Assembly (NCBI GenBank): GCA_963575745.1
Contig: CAUYUJ010010380.1
Coordinates: forward strand, 177,501 to 239,500
Origin: Prorocentrum cordatum
Taxonomy: Eukaryota; Sar; Dinophyceae; Prorocentrales; Prorocentraceae
Direction of reading: 5' to 3'
DNA: 62,000 nt
The notes beneath the pieces are model-generated. The model worked only from the letters and a program-made list of their open reading frames with translations, had not been told where the DNA came from and did no database searches. Of this stretch, positions 31,707 to 43,198 are shown in pieces (within the stretch, counting starts at the first letter, position 1; each line of letters starts with the position of its first letter). The translations under genes were made by a program, and so were the position numbers.

Positions 31707-34150
31707 CCCTTTTAGAGCCTTGGGCCCGATGTCCTTCGGAGCAGCTCCGCGGCCCCACCTGCCTCCTTCGCAGCAACGACTTCGGGTGCTTTGCCAACCC
31801 CCAACTCCCCATGTTTACCACCCTACTTGCCTTGTCTTCTGCATGGCGGGCAGCGGGCCCAGCCTGGGCTCAGGCGGCTCTGACCAAGAGGTGGAGCGGG
31901 AGCGGATTAAAAGCCGCAGCGGCCCCGCGCCGCCTTCTCGGCGACGCCGCCAACGCCGACGACAACATTGCGACCAACCTCCTAGAGGACGTCGGCCAGA
32001 CCGTGGAAATCGTCGAGCACGAGACCGCAACTGGGGCCCGTTGCTCTGCGCCTGGACCTGATCAGCTCCCGCGCGCGGTTTGGGCCGGGGCCCAGGGCGC
32101 CTGCGACCTCTTGGAGGACGTGGCCTTCGACGTGTTTGAGCTCGGCATAGCCCCGCTAGGTTTCAACTACTCCCTGTTCTCCTCCATCCCCACGGGCTCC
32201 GAGATGGGGGGCCCAGTCAACGGCGTCCGCGACGCCAGCGCCCTTCGACCAATCGCCAGAAAGAACGCCGATACAAAGATCATTGCGCCCGCCATGAACG
32301 CCCATTGGGCGCCGCACGTCGCGTCGCACGCGCGCCTTATCCAGCTGGGCTTCATCGGAGGGCGCAATTTCTGCGGCAACATAGTCGCCATCGGCGCCGA
32401 GGCGCGCATGGCCGGCCTGCTACCGGGCGGGGGGGGATTACATACCCATGCTCATGCTTGTCGGCATCGCCGCCGCCTTCCCATCGCTGGGTCGGCAATG
32501 GCCGTTCAGCGCCCTCGAGCGCTTCGGACGGCGCCCAGGCGTTGTATGAGGCTTCGGAAGGCATATTTCTCCTGGGCCTGCGCGCACTGGCCAGCGGGTT
32601 TGCGCATGGCTGGCTACTGCCAGGCAGCGTCTGGGCGATCGCGAATGACCGGATTCTGCGAGTTCTTGCCCAAATGTTCCCCGGAACATCGCAAATTCCG
32701 ACACTTCCTCGGACCTCGTGCCATTCGCATGCGGGCCACGCTCGGAGCTCCTCATGGCATCCAGAGTCGGGGGGCCCACACATCCAAGGCATACGCTACG
32801 GCTGTCTAGCTGCGGCGCGCGCCGACGACGCAGGCGCTGTCAATCGCACTGTGCGCCAGTTGCCCGCGATTGCCAGCACTGCGGCCGAGTTCGGCGATCT
32901 GCGCCCCCATTCGAAGAGCGACCTGGTTCCGCTTTGGGAGCCGCTGACCGAGAACGTGATCCAGCGCGTCAGGCGCGTCGTGGCCCACTTGGCCCCCAGT
33001 GGCCCGACGTCCGCGCCGAGGACAAGGGGAAACACCTCGGCGCCATCGTGGGGCCCAGCGCAACGGCCGACGACCAGCGGGGCCCAGCGGGCGACAAGTG
33101 GTGGCGATGGGTGGCGCTCACGAGTCAGACTGGCACTCCAGTCGGCTCTAACGGGCGCCTCTATGGCGCGTCGTGTCTAACCGCCCTCGCCCACCTCGCC
33201 CCGTTCTTCGGTCTGCCGCCCAACCTCGGCGCAAGGCGCCCCACGCACTCCGCATGGTGCGGCGGCTCCCGCCTTCCTTCCGCCTGACCGACATACTGTC
33301 TGTCGACGCTTGGTTCCCGACATGTAAGCAAGCTCTGGCGGCTGGGACGTTGTGGCGCATTGCGGAGTTCACGATTACGACCTGGACCACGACTCTTTTC
33401 TGGCGCATAGGCACCGCCATCGTGCAACGGCTTGCGGCCGCGTCCAGGGACCGCCCCATGGAGGCCCCCGCCCGTGCGCTCCCGCTGCACCAGAAAGCAG
33501 CGGAGGTGGCCAAACGCGCTGCTCGGTTGCCCGTGACAGCTGGCGCGCGCCTTCACCCGCAAATGGCTTTCGCTCAGTCCCTCCAGGCGGCGACCCACCC
33601 CGAGTGAGGAGGAGGAGCACCGCTACCTAGATCGAGCCCGAGCTGATCCCACGTGACCTCCGACAGAGGGGGCGGCAGGTGAAGGTTTTCCTCATTACAT
33701 TGCCTCCAGCATGGCGGTGAATCGTCTTGGGGACCCTTGCGGGCGGGTGGCGCACCAGCTACCGCATGCATGTGTTTGCTGTGCGGCACGCGTGTGAATT
33801 TGGATGCGGAGAAGGGCGCGAAGAGATCAACCACTACCTGGAATGCCGCCACGCCTTGCATTGGCTGCTTCGCCTTCGACAACTCCGTCATGGCGATCTC
33901 CTGCATCGGCTCGGACTGGCCAGAGATGAGGCTCACCGCGACGATCCGCAGCATGAGCATTCCAGGTTTACGGCAATGCGCAACCTCGCGTTGCTCTATT
34001 ACGGCTTCGTCCGCAAGGTCACCTACCTCCACACCTGTTTTTTTTTCACTGGGCGTGCCACAAGGCGGCGCTGGACCGCCTTAGCGACAATAGCCATTGA
34101 GACGGCGCCCCGCAGCTACGTGGCCGCCCGCCGCCGACCAGACCTTCTGA
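31707..34150 (+). pseudogene. Dead LINE reverse transcriptase, family A relative
   Basis: The frame at about 31811-32430 holds RT fingers and palm entry: APGPDQLPRAVW, FNYSLFSSIPTG, RDASALRPIARKNADTKIIA and LGFIGGRNFCGNIVAIGAEA. Signal then changes frame. The motif-A region near 32445-32490 reads MLMLVGIAAAFPSL, with Gly where the catalytic Asp should be. Later pieces are KGKHLGAIVGPSATADDQ (about 33030) and a C-terminal domain at 33727-34150 with GTLAGGWRTSYRMHVFAVRH and the metal-binding pattern CEFGC...HYLEC. LINE A ORF2 has the same order and a similar C terminus. The endonuclease is missing, so this copy lacks the 5' half of ORF2. Confidence 0.7.
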
Positions 34151-34164
34151 AGGTACTGGCGCTC

Positions 34165-34250
34165 TTCCTTCTCCTCCTCCTCCTCCTCCTCCTCCTCCTC
34201 CTCCTCCTCCTCCTCCTCCTCCTCCTCCTCCTCCTCCTCCCCCTCCTCCG
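34165..34250 (+). repeat. (CTC)n tract after LINE RT
   Basis: About 85 bp of CTCCTCCTC directly after the end of the RT pseudogene, followed by GCGTTGTTGCGCCGC. Similar tracts follow the ORF2 of LINE A and LINE B. Confidence 0.9.
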
Positions 34251-35421
34251 CGTTGTTGCGCCGCGGGTGCCGCGGAACACAATCATTAGTTACCCCCTTA
34301 TCGGTGGACCCCAGTCCTTCCATATGACCGCCGACAAAAATGATTAGTTGCCCCCTTGTGGGGGGGTCTACAGACCCTCAGGCATTACAGATTTCATGTA
34401 CCCCTCATCTGATTCCCCCGTCGGTGCTTGGAACACACGTTGGGGAGATTCCGCTGATCTCCGCTGAGCATCCTGTGCGGCTTTTCACTTGTAGACCTCG
34501 GCGGGGGAATCGGGCTGGGGGCAGATCCGTGCTGCAGTCGGTCCCCTGCGCGAGTAGGGCCCGGCCCCTGGGCGGAGCGGGGGGAGGCGCTGGCCGCGGT
34601 CCGGCGCGACGGCTCCCTGCTGGGGCGGCTGCCCGCCGACCTCCGGGGCGACAGGTCGAGGGCACAATGGGAGCCCATGCCAAGAGGCACCCCGCTTGCC
34701 TCCAGGGAGCCCGGGGCTTACGTGGCGCATTCGGGGAACCTCGCCTCTGTCCCACGAATTGGTGTCTCTTCTCGTGCCCGACGCGGGTTCGATGCGGATT
34801 CGAGGCGGACGTGGCGTGCATTCGACGCGCATTCGACACGGATTCGACGCGGATCCGACGAGTCCGTCATGGATTCGGTACGGATTCGATGCGGATAGGG
34901 CCGCGACGGGACAGACAAGGTCCCCTGAGGATGCAGCATAACTGGGTTTCTATGGTTTTGTTGTGCTGAGCGTGACGCTCCCACACCAAAAATCAATGAA
35001 CGTCCTGGGGTCTCAGGGTTGGAGTTCCTACTGTATGTACGTGGGAGGGGCGTTTGGGGCCGATGTGGGCATCAGGCATCGAGCCCAGACGTGCCAGCGG
35101 AGGCGTGGCTGCCTCGATGCGCCCGGTCTGAAAAGCGACACGTGCGCCGTGTTCAAAACGTCCATGTCGATACGTTGCGCGTTGGCTGAACGTATGGGCC
35201 CACGTTTTGGCGAACGCTGTGCGTCAGACCGACGTTTCTGGTCTACGTCTTGAGTTAAGTATCAATGCGTTACGCGTTGTGTGTCGGGGCAGCTCAGGAC
35301 GAAAGATGTTTGGCCGTTTTCTGCCTTTGGGGGCCATCGCCGGGCACAGGGGCCGTCAAGTAGCGACTCAAGGTGAAAAGCCAGTTCTGGAGAATAGGTC
35401 GAGGCACCAGGGCGTCCACGC
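34251..35421. other. No gene recognised; GATTCG repeats
   Basis: The stretch 34785-34897 is a degenerate tandem of GATTCGA(C/G)GCGGA steps. A TGATTAGTTGCCCCCTTGT-like block occurs twice near 34285-34365 (AATCATTAGTTACCCCCTTA and AATGATTAGTTGCCCCCTTG). No protein recognised. Confidence 0.5.
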
Positions 35422-36687
35422 ATGAGGGAGTTCAGCCTGTGTCCAGGGCGATATTTCCTTCCAGGGGCCGTCCAAGGCGATGTTCCTGTAACCCTACCTC
35501 GTCTTGGCCTTGCCCCACCTCTCAGCCCACCCGGGCAGGGAGCTCGTAATGGCGGCCGTGGAGAACGCCGGCTGGGCTTTGCAGTGGGCAGATCGGCTGC
35601 ACGGCAAGGGTGGCTCTTCGCAAGGGTGGCCTCTGGTGCGCGGCTCCCCGGGGGGCGCGCAGGCCGCTGCATCGCGTGCAGCAATCGGCTGGCCGCGCAC
35701 CAAAGGGTCACACTCTTGCCAGGGGTCGCTCGTGCGTGCAGCCGGCCAGCGCCTGAGCTGCGGTCCGACCGCGACGTGGTCGCTGCGGCGGTGCGGCAGA
35801 GCCCGGCCGCCCTGGAGCACGCGGCCGAGGCGCTGAGGGGCGACCGCGCGCTCGTGCTCGCCGCCGTGGGCGCCGACGGGCTGGCCCTGCAGCACGCCTC
35901 GCCGGAGCTCTGCGGGGACCGGCAGCTGGCGCTCCGCGCGGTGTCGCAGTGCGGGCGCGCCCTGAGGTTCGCGTGTGCCGAGCTCCGCGCGGACGAGGGC
36001 GTGGTGCTCGCCGCCGTGGGGCAGAGCGGCTACGCCTTACAGCACGCCGCGCCCCCGCTGCGGGCGGACCGCGGGGTGGTGCTGGCGGCCGTGTCGCAGA
36101 ACGGCCTGGCGCTGGAGCACGCCGCGCACTGCCTCCGCGGGGACCCTGAGGTGGCCCGCGCCGCGGTCCTGCGCAGCCGCCACGCTCTGAGCTTCGTGCT
36201 GGGTCCGCTGGGGCGGGACCCCCAGCTGGTGCTCCTGGCCGACCGCGCGCCGCGCCTCGGGCTGCCCTCGGGGGAGATCGTGCGGCTGCACGCGCCGCCC
36301 GGGGCCACCGTCCGGGACGTCACCCCCGGGGCCGCGCGGCACCTGCGCTTCGGCGGCGACGGCGCGAGGCTGGAGCTGGACGGCCGGCTGCTCGCCGCGG
36401 ACGACGCCTCCAAGGTGTCGGACCTGGCCGAGGCCTCGTTCGCCTCCGGGGGCCTGGGCATCTTCCAGGTGCCGCCGCGGAGGAAGCGGGTCTTGCAGGG
36501 GCCCCAGTCCCGAGGCGTCTCCCCGTTTTCGGCTTCTGGGGGCCCTCGCGAGCCCCAGAACCGCCAGGAGACGAGACGGGATGAAAAGCAGGCCATGGGG
36601 AAAGCCCCGGGGTCAAGGACCCGTCTCCCTCAGACCTCCTTCCCCTTTCACTCCAGAGGTGGTGCCCGCGGTGCTCGTGGTGGATGA
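35422..36687 (+). CDS. DUF4116-repeat protein with a ubiquitin-like segment
   Basis: From about residue 112 to 265 run six roughly 25-residue repeats of the pattern LR-D-x-x-VVLAAV-x-Q-x-G-x-ALxHA. Examples are LRSDRDVVAAAVRQSPAALE, ELRADEGVVLAAVGQSGYAL and PLRADRGVVLAAVSQNGLAL. This is the DUF4116 repeat, common in dinoflagellate and other protist proteins and of unknown function. Residues about 285-350 (ATVRDVTPGAARHLRFGG, then LELDGRLLAADDASKVSDL) resemble a ubiquitin-like fold, which is my inference. The ATG at 35422 is real, but the first 110 residues look non-conserved. A seventh repeat-like piece, RELVMAAVENAGWALQWAD, lies in another frame at about 35549-35605. An intron between about 35610 and 35750 joining it to the main frame is therefore likely. 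The tail is basic. No membrane segment. Confidence 0.65.
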   Translation: MREFSLCPGRYFLPGAVQGDVPVTLPRLGLAPPLSPPGQGARNGGRGERRLGFAVGRSAARQGWLFARVASGARLPGGRAGRCIACSNRLAAHQRVTLLPGVARACSRPAPELRSDRDVVAAAVRQSPAALEHAAEALRGDRALVLAAVGADGLALQHASPELCGDRQLALRAVSQCGRALRFACAELRADEGVVLAAVGQSGYALQHAAPPLRADRGVVLAAVSQNGLALEHAAHCLRGDPEVARAAVLRSRHALSFVLGPLGRDPQLVLLADRAPRLGLPSGEIVRLHAPPGATVRDVTPGAARHLRFGGDGARLELDGRLLAADDASKVSDLAEASFASGGLGIFQVPPRRKRVLQGPQSRGVSPFSASGGPREPQNRQETRRDEKQAMGKAPGSRTRLPQTSFPFHSRGGARGARGG

Positions 36688-37551
36688 GCGATCCCGCGCT
36701 CCGGGCCCGGCTGCGGCTTTGGCCGCCAGCAAGCAGGAGGAGGTTGGGGTCGGACGAAAGGGGGGATTCGGGGAAAGGGGGGGGGATACAAGGTCTGCGG
36801 CACGCAGCTGCTTGCGGCCCCGCCGCCGAGCACACTTCTTTACACATGGCCGCCTCTGGCGCGGAGAGGCGCCAGACAAAACAGCTGTGTGCAGCTGATT
36901 GGCTCTCCCCCCCTCCCCCCCCCTCCTGCTGCGCACAAGAGTGACACTTCGCTGGGTTGACCTCTGGCGCTGGCCTACAAGGGTCCCCTTGGCACTGGTT
37001 GGCCCGTTTGGATCTTGGCCCTCCCCGCGGCCCCCTGAGGCTGGGGGCCACTCCCTGCGTGCAGCCGACCCCTTCCGCTACGCCATGCCCCCCCCCCTCC
37101 CACCCGCGCCCCGCGCAGCAGGAGGAGGCCGCCCGCTGGCAGAGGCTCGCGGCGCAGGCCGCGGAGGCGGAGCGGGCCGCGGAGGCGGAGCGGGCCTTGC
37201 TAGAGCCCTCGTCGCCGCCGTCGGCGGAGATCGAACCGTCGTCGACGTGGAGGTAGAAGCCCGTGCCGGCTGGCCCCAGGACCGCTCCTCGGCCGCGCGG
37301 GGGCGGACGGCGCTGCCTGATGCGGGGCGGCGGGCGACGCCTCCGCCGAAGGCGAGGCGGCGTGCCCCGCCTGGGCTGCTCTCGCCGGTTTGGGTACGGG
37401 TGTGGGAGTTGGTGCGTGTGTTGCGCGGCGCAGGCTGTCGGAGAGGGCCGGAGGCTGTGCTGCCTGCCACGTGCTGGCCGGGCCGGTCCTGGGCTCAGGG
37501 TCCGGAGTATGTGTCCTCTTGGGCCAGGCGGGCGTCCATCTAGGCCTCCCA
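36688..37551 (+). other. No firm gene; possible exon at about 37120-37252
   Basis: A pyrimidine tract ending GCGCCCCGCGCAG (to 37119) precedes a frame reading QEEAARWQRLAAQAAEAERA and onward, a charged Ala/Glu helix, up to TWR and a TAG. It could be a terminal exon downstream of the DUF4116 gene, or chance. The rest of the stretch shows nothing. Confidence 0.25.
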
Positions 37552-37718
37552 GATGGGGTCCGAGCAGATGGGGTCGGAGGATCGCGCCGCATCGCCGATG
37601 CATCGACGATGCGGCTCAATGTGAAGATCGTGTTTCCCCACGCCGACGGCGCCGATGCATCGCCGACGTCGCTGATGCGGTGCGATCCTCCGACCTCATC
37701 TACTCCGACCCTACCCAA
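37552..37718. repeat. Imperfect inverted repeat, arms about 45-50 bp
   Basis: The arm GGTCGGAGGATCGCGCCGCA at 37572 pairs with the complement of TGCGGTGCGATCCTCCGACC ending 37695, with one mismatch in 22. Similarity extends outward (GGGTCCGAGCAGATG against the complement of CATCTACTCCGACCC). Inward, GCGATGCATCG-like palindromes occur on both sides. The loop is about 80 bp. It looks like a small hairpin or MITE-like insertion, not a gene. Confidence 0.65.
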
Positions 37719-37984
37719 GGGGGCTTCTGGTCCACAACAATCATGGGTCCAGGATGGGCCCGGCCAGGAAGGGACAAGTCCTGCCCTGGCCAGGAGGGCG
37801 TCAAGCTGTACAGCAGGAACAACCGATCGTATGTTAGAACCTCGGAAAATGTGAGAGTCAGGAAGACACCGAACAGCATGAAGAACGGCAACACAAAGTC
37901 AGGATAGTGTAAATGTTATCCGGGTGATATGACAACGATCGCTCCAAATCGTGTCAAGGACCAATAAGCCCATGCGCACTACGG

Positions 37985-40900
37985 CGACCATGAGCTCACT
38001 GCGCCGCTTGCTGAAGGGCGCGCCTGGAAATGAATCCAACCCGACGCAATCGTGACACGTGGTTGCTGGCTCCACCAGGAGTGCCTGATGCGGTAGACGG
38101 CGTTGAGTTGCTTCCGGAAGTCGCCGAAAGATTCGCTCTTGCATTCGGAGACGAGGTGGCGCAAGCTAGGCCACACTTCCTCGCCACAGTAAGGGCACCG
38201 TTGTTCTGTGCACTAGCGCCCTCGGGTAGGCGAAGAGGTCGCTCCACACATGAAGCTGCGTACTTCCGAATAGTGGTCTGCTGGAAGAGCATCCCCAAAA
38301 GTCTGCCATAGCTTCTCAGACAAGGCCGACACATCGACCTCCTCGACGCCCTCAGCATCGTTCCATGTGTCTCTGGTGGAGGAGAGGGCGCGCACCCAGC
38401 AAACCTGCTGGAGGAGGTGCGACACATTGTCCCCTTCGTCGCTCCATAGAGTCTTGCGTCGACCAAGCAGCCAAACAAATCGGTGATCGTGCTCTTGTTC
38501 GCGAATGCCGAAACGAACGCCCCGGCCCCTGTGGAAGATACGGAAGTCCAGGCCCACAGCGTCCAGGAAATGCTCGAAATTATGATTCGGGAAAGAGCTT
38601 CATTCCAGCTTCCATGTAGTGATCCTCTCGATCGCCGCGAGGACTGTTGTAAATATGGGGTGCAGGTTGAGGTCGAGGGCCCAGAAGCGCCCTCTGCACC
38701 ACCACGTGCATTTTGTCCGTAAGAAGGCCTCGCCCGTGGCTTTGGGCGGCGCCAGGGAGAAGACAGGGCAACACCACAGCCACAGAGGCTTTGCGTATGC
38801 CCCCACAGCGCGCGACCTGGTCGTAGCTGAGCCCGGGAGGCCCCAGATTGTTTCCAGGCGCTTGTGAAGCGTGGACCAGCCGGCCGCCGGCGTGATGTCC
38901 ACTTCGGGGTCATCAGGCACTGCCAGAATGCCAATGTGTTCGATGGTTTCCTTTGCCCGCGCGCCCAGCGCTGCCACTTCGTCTCGTTCTCGGTGGCACC
39001 GGTGCCAATGTCGAACTTGTTCGTGCTCTGGATATCGGAGTCGAGCTGCGCTTCCTAGGAGCATACCAGCGACCAGTCATCCATGAAGAGAAACTTGGTG
39101 TCGTGCATGGTCCACGGCGACATAACCTCGCATAAGACCTTGGGCACGCAGCTATCTCCTTGGGGCATGCTGCGCGTTGGCCAGATATCTTCGTCTGCAA
39201 GCTCCCGTGCAACTAGGCACACGCGAAGCCCCATCCACACAGCGTGGGCCACGGCGGTGACCAACTGGGGCGTGCCCGACTTGTGCAGCGCAGCGAGCCC
39301 CACCTCATGGGGGACGTTGTCGTAGCATTTCGGTAAGTCTCTCTCGGTGCCGCAGTCGCCCTTCTCACAGGATGTAAGCCAAAGGCAGCACGCGTGGACA
39401 ACGGATACCCCAGACTTGTACGCGTATTGTGCGTCTTGTGAAGTAAGTAAGCTTGGCTCGCAGGCCGTCAGCCAGGACCGGGGCAGGCTCGATCCCACAC
39501 CTGTGGGCCGGCTCTGTGTCGGATCCTTTTCGGCACGCCGACCACGCGCCAGCAAATTTGCAACGTTTGAAGTTCTCGCAGGGCGTTCTGGGGCCCAATC
39601 TTGATGCCCTCCTCCGATGATAGGCTGGCCTCCGCGAGGAAGAAGCAGGTGTCGCACCACAGGTCATACTATTCCCGCACTAGGAACTCGAGCTGGGAGG
39701 CCATGAGCTTGAGTTCGGAGGAGTACCAGCCGTCATAGCCAGCACCGCCCTTTTGCCCTTCTTCACAGCCTTCACAAATTCGTCGTAGGTGGGGACCCAG
39801 TCCGCTGGGCACGTGGAGCTAGGAAGCGGCTCGCGCATCTGGGACGCGTACCATGTCCACTGCTCTGCACACTACTTGTTGTCGCTTGTGCTGGGTGGAC
39901 ACCAGATCTGGTTCCACTCCTTGGCCATGTCGTTCGCTGTGATACTTGGGCACTCCCCGCCTGACTTGTGGACCCCGAAGGCCGCCTGCCAAGTTCGAGG
40001 GGTGAAGGTTCTGAACAGCTGCTTCCATTCGCTCGAGACCTGCTTCTGGAGCTGGCCATGCTCGAGCGCGATTGCTTTAGACACTCAGTCATGAGCTCTG
40101 CCGTAGGAATGGACGCTGGAGCCGTCGACATCGATGTAGCCGCGCAGGCATTCACGTACAAAATGGTCCAGGAGGCCGCCCTCAAGAGAACGCTGGGGAC
40201 CATCACGGAGCCCATGCGCGATGCGCCCGCCGAGCCGTTAGAGCCTCGCCAGGGCGATCGGCTCGCTTGGTCGCCGTGCCGGCTGGGAGGCAACAGGTCG
40301 CGAAGAGGGTGTGGATCTCTTCGGCCGCTCGCCCCCCCTGGCCAGCTCCAGTAAGCCTTGAGCGACTCCGACCTGCATTGCAAGCTCCGCTCGGGCGTAC
40401 CACCAGTGCCACCGCTCCAGAAGGGGGTTCGGCGCGGGGAAGGACAGTCAGTTGCTGCCGCACTTCAGCTTCGAGGGCTTGGATGTCCTCAGGGAGGACA
40501 ATGGGCATCAGGATCGCCGACGTACAACGCCGTGCGGTGCAGCCTTGTGGTGCGCTTGGGAGCGTGGAGCACGCCGACTTGGTACGTGACCAGGGCGTGG
40601 TAAGGGATGCCCTCCACGAGCTCGGACGATAAGTGCATGAGAGCAGCGCCCTTGGCCAGGGCGTGCGTGGGAGCTGTATTCAAAATTGTGGTGCTGTGGG
40701 CCTCGCACAAGTCGACGCCGTTGTACACGCACTGCTCGTAGCAGGGCCGCCAGTTAAGGTCACCACCAACGACCCAGAGAGATGAGCCCGAAGAATGTTG
40801 CTCCGCAAACGGCATCACCTCCTCCGTCCAGCGCACCGACACGCAGCTGGCGGGCCCACAGGCACTGACAGAGGTGCCGCAAGCCAAACGAATCGCCGTG

Positions 40901-41192
40901 TAGCGTTGTGAGCCGCGTCGGACTGCAGCCTGTCCTGTCCTGAAGATGGTCTCCAAAATATGACCGACCCACCCTGCATGAGGACGCCCATCCTGTTCCG
41001 GTCTGGCGGCGTAGAGCAAGCTGCGCGCCACCCGCACTTGAGGGCCGTTGAAATTTCCTAGCCTGAGCTGCTTGAGGCCAGGCGGACATCCTGGAGGAGC
41101 AGGACGTCCACGTGCTCCAAGGCCTGATGAGCCAAAATGGTCTCCAGACGATCCTCCCGCAACACGGTGACGTTGAGCGTAGCCACCTGCAA
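37985..41192 (-). pseudogene. LINE C ORF2: endonuclease and reverse transcriptase, frameshifted
   Basis: The AP-endonuclease domain starts at about 41192 (LQVATLNVTVLREDRLETIL, then VDVLLLQDVRL) and continues in another frame with WVVGGDLNWRP near 40760. RT fingers are near 39730-39800. The palm at 39055-39660 has motif A ERDLPKCYDNVPHEV, motif B MPQGDSCVPKVL and motif C KFLFMDDWSLV (Asp-Asp at 39076-39081). The connection and thumb follow in shifting frames (38600-39060). The end carries CPYCGEEV...LRHLVSECKS at about 38125-38190, a C-x2-C-x9-H-x4-C metal-binding pattern. Catalytic residues persist but at least four frame breaks do too, so the copy is inactive. The family differs from LINE A and LINE B (QGD in motif B, MDD in motif C). 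Confidence 0.75.
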
Positions 41193-41329
41193 GAAACTTG
41201 AAGACGGTTCTAATGCGGTAGCGGACGAATTGTTTTCCGTCGCCCTCGAGGGCTCGCCCCCCCCTCCCCAGAAAGGATCAAGAACGATACCGTGGGGATA
41301 AGCATCAACATGTACAGCATCAACATCGC

Positions 41330-42890
41330 CACGTGCCGGCGTCCAGCCCGCAATGCTCATGAGGACTTGCTCGAAAAAGCTCCCAGCGGACCTGCCACAA
41401 CCACCATGCGGACCTGCTCGGAACAGATCCTGGCCAGCGCCTCCACGAAGAAGACGACCCGACTCGGCAGCCAGAATACCATGAAACCGTAGATTGGCAC
41501 GTCTACGATGCGGACCTGCTCGAAACAGATCCTGGCCAGGGTCTCCACGAAGAAGACGACCCGACTCGGCAGCAAGAAGACCGTGCAAACATCGATTGGC
41601 ACATCCATCATGTGGACCTGCTCGAAACAGATCCCGGCCAGCGCCTCCGCGGGGAACGTGACCCGACTCAGCAACCAGAGGACAGTGAAACCGTCGATTA
41701 GCACATCTAGGATGCAGACCTGCTCGAGACAGGTCCCGGACAGCGCCTCCACGAAGAAGACGACCCGACTCAGCAGCAAGAAGACCGTCCAAACATCGTT
41801 TGTCATATCCATCGTGCGGACCTGCTCGAAAACCGATCCCGGCCAGCGCCTCCACGAAGAAGACGACCCGACTCGGAAGCAAGAAGACCATGAAACCGTC
41901 GATTGGCACATCCATCATGCGGACCTGGTTGAAAAAGATCCCGGCCAGCGCCTCCACGAAGAAGACGACCCGACTCGGCAGCGAAAAGACCTGCTCGAAA
42001 ACCATCCCGGCCAGCGCCTCCACGAAGAAGACGACCCGATTCGGCAGCAAGAGGACCATGAAACCGTCGATTGGCACATCCATCATGCGGACTTGCTCGA
42101 AACTCGAAACAGATCCCGACCAGCGCCTCCACGAAGAAGACGACCCGACTCGGCAGCAAGAAGACCGTGAAACCGTCGATTAGCACATCTACGATGCGGA
42201 CCTGCTCGAAACAGATTCTGGCCAGCGCCTCCACAAAGAGGACGACTCGATTCAGCAGCAAAATAACAGTGAAAACGTCGATTGGCACATCCATCACGCG
42301 GCCCTGCCCGAAACAGACGTCCTCCAGTGCCTCCACGGAGACGACGACCCGACTCGGCAGCAAGAAGACCGTGAAACCGTCGATTAGCACATCTACGATG
42401 CGGACCTGCTCGAAACAGATTCTGGCCAGCGCCTCCACAAAGAGGACGACTCGATTCAGCAGCAAAATGACAGTGAAAACGTCGATTGGCACATCCATCA
42501 CGCGGCCCTGCCCGAAACAGACGTCCTCCAGTGCCTCCACGGAGACGACGACCCGACTCGGCAGCAAGAAGACCGTGAAACCGTCGATTAGCACAAATAC
42601 GATGCGGACCTGCTCGAATCAGATCCCGGCCAGCGTCTCTACGAAGAAGACGACCCGATTCAGCAGCAAGATGATTGTGAAAACAAATATTGGCACATCC
42701 ACGGTGCGGATCTACTTGGAGCAGGTCCCGTCCAGCGCCTCCACGGGGAAGGCAACCCGACTCAGCAATAAGAGGACCGTGAAACCGCCGATTGTCACAT
42801 CTAGCATGCGGACCTGCTCGAGACAGGTCCCGGCCAGCGCTCCTACGGGGAGGACGGCCCGACTCAGAAACAAGAAGACTGAAAGCGTCG
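41330..42890 (-). repeat. 102-bp tandem repeats, 34 codons each, within LINE C
   Basis: About fifteen units are spaced almost exactly 102 bp (for example 41408, 41510, 41612, 41714, 41816), with CGGACCTGCTCGAAACAG, CCAGCGCCTCCACGAAGAAG and CGACCCGACTCGGCAGCAAG. On the minus strand, in frame with the downstream endonuclease, each reads a hydrophobic 34-mer like IDGFTVFLLPSRVVFFVEAL then ARICFEQVR. On the plus strand each reads a Ser/Thr/Lys-rich 34-mer. The minus-strand reading joins a hydrophobic start (LITLLAVLFWPPGLATFLGG near 43130) to the endonuclease, so I favour it. Two units are shortened (about 41990 and 42095). Confidence 0.85.
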
Positions 42891-43198
42891 ACGGACACGA
42901 AAAACAGCATGACAGCATCGGATGGCACGTCCAGCGCGCTCCCCTTGTGATGCACGCTCCCGGCTGGGCCACTCGAGAGAGGCGCCCCTGTCCAGCTCGA
43001 AAAACAACATATGCCCATCGAGGTACACGTCCAGCGTGTGCACCTGCTTGCTTGAGCATGGCCCCAGCCAGGCCGCCCAGGAAGGTGGCAAGCCCTGGCG
43101 GCCAGAAGAGAACCGCTAGCAACGTGATGAGCACGTCTGACGCGCCCGCCCCTATCCCTCCACCCCCCGCTCAGGGCACTGACGGGGGTGAGGGGCCT

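Noticed and set aside
41128-41140. Minus-strand CCATTTTGGCTCA, a 13-nt match to the spliced leader
   Set aside because: It lies inside the LINE C endonuclease (the ETILAHQ part), in frame and without the rest of the leader or a CCT tract.
41330-42890. CRISPR-like array
   Set aside because: The 102-bp units are head-to-tail repeats without unique spacers, inside a eukaryotic LINE.
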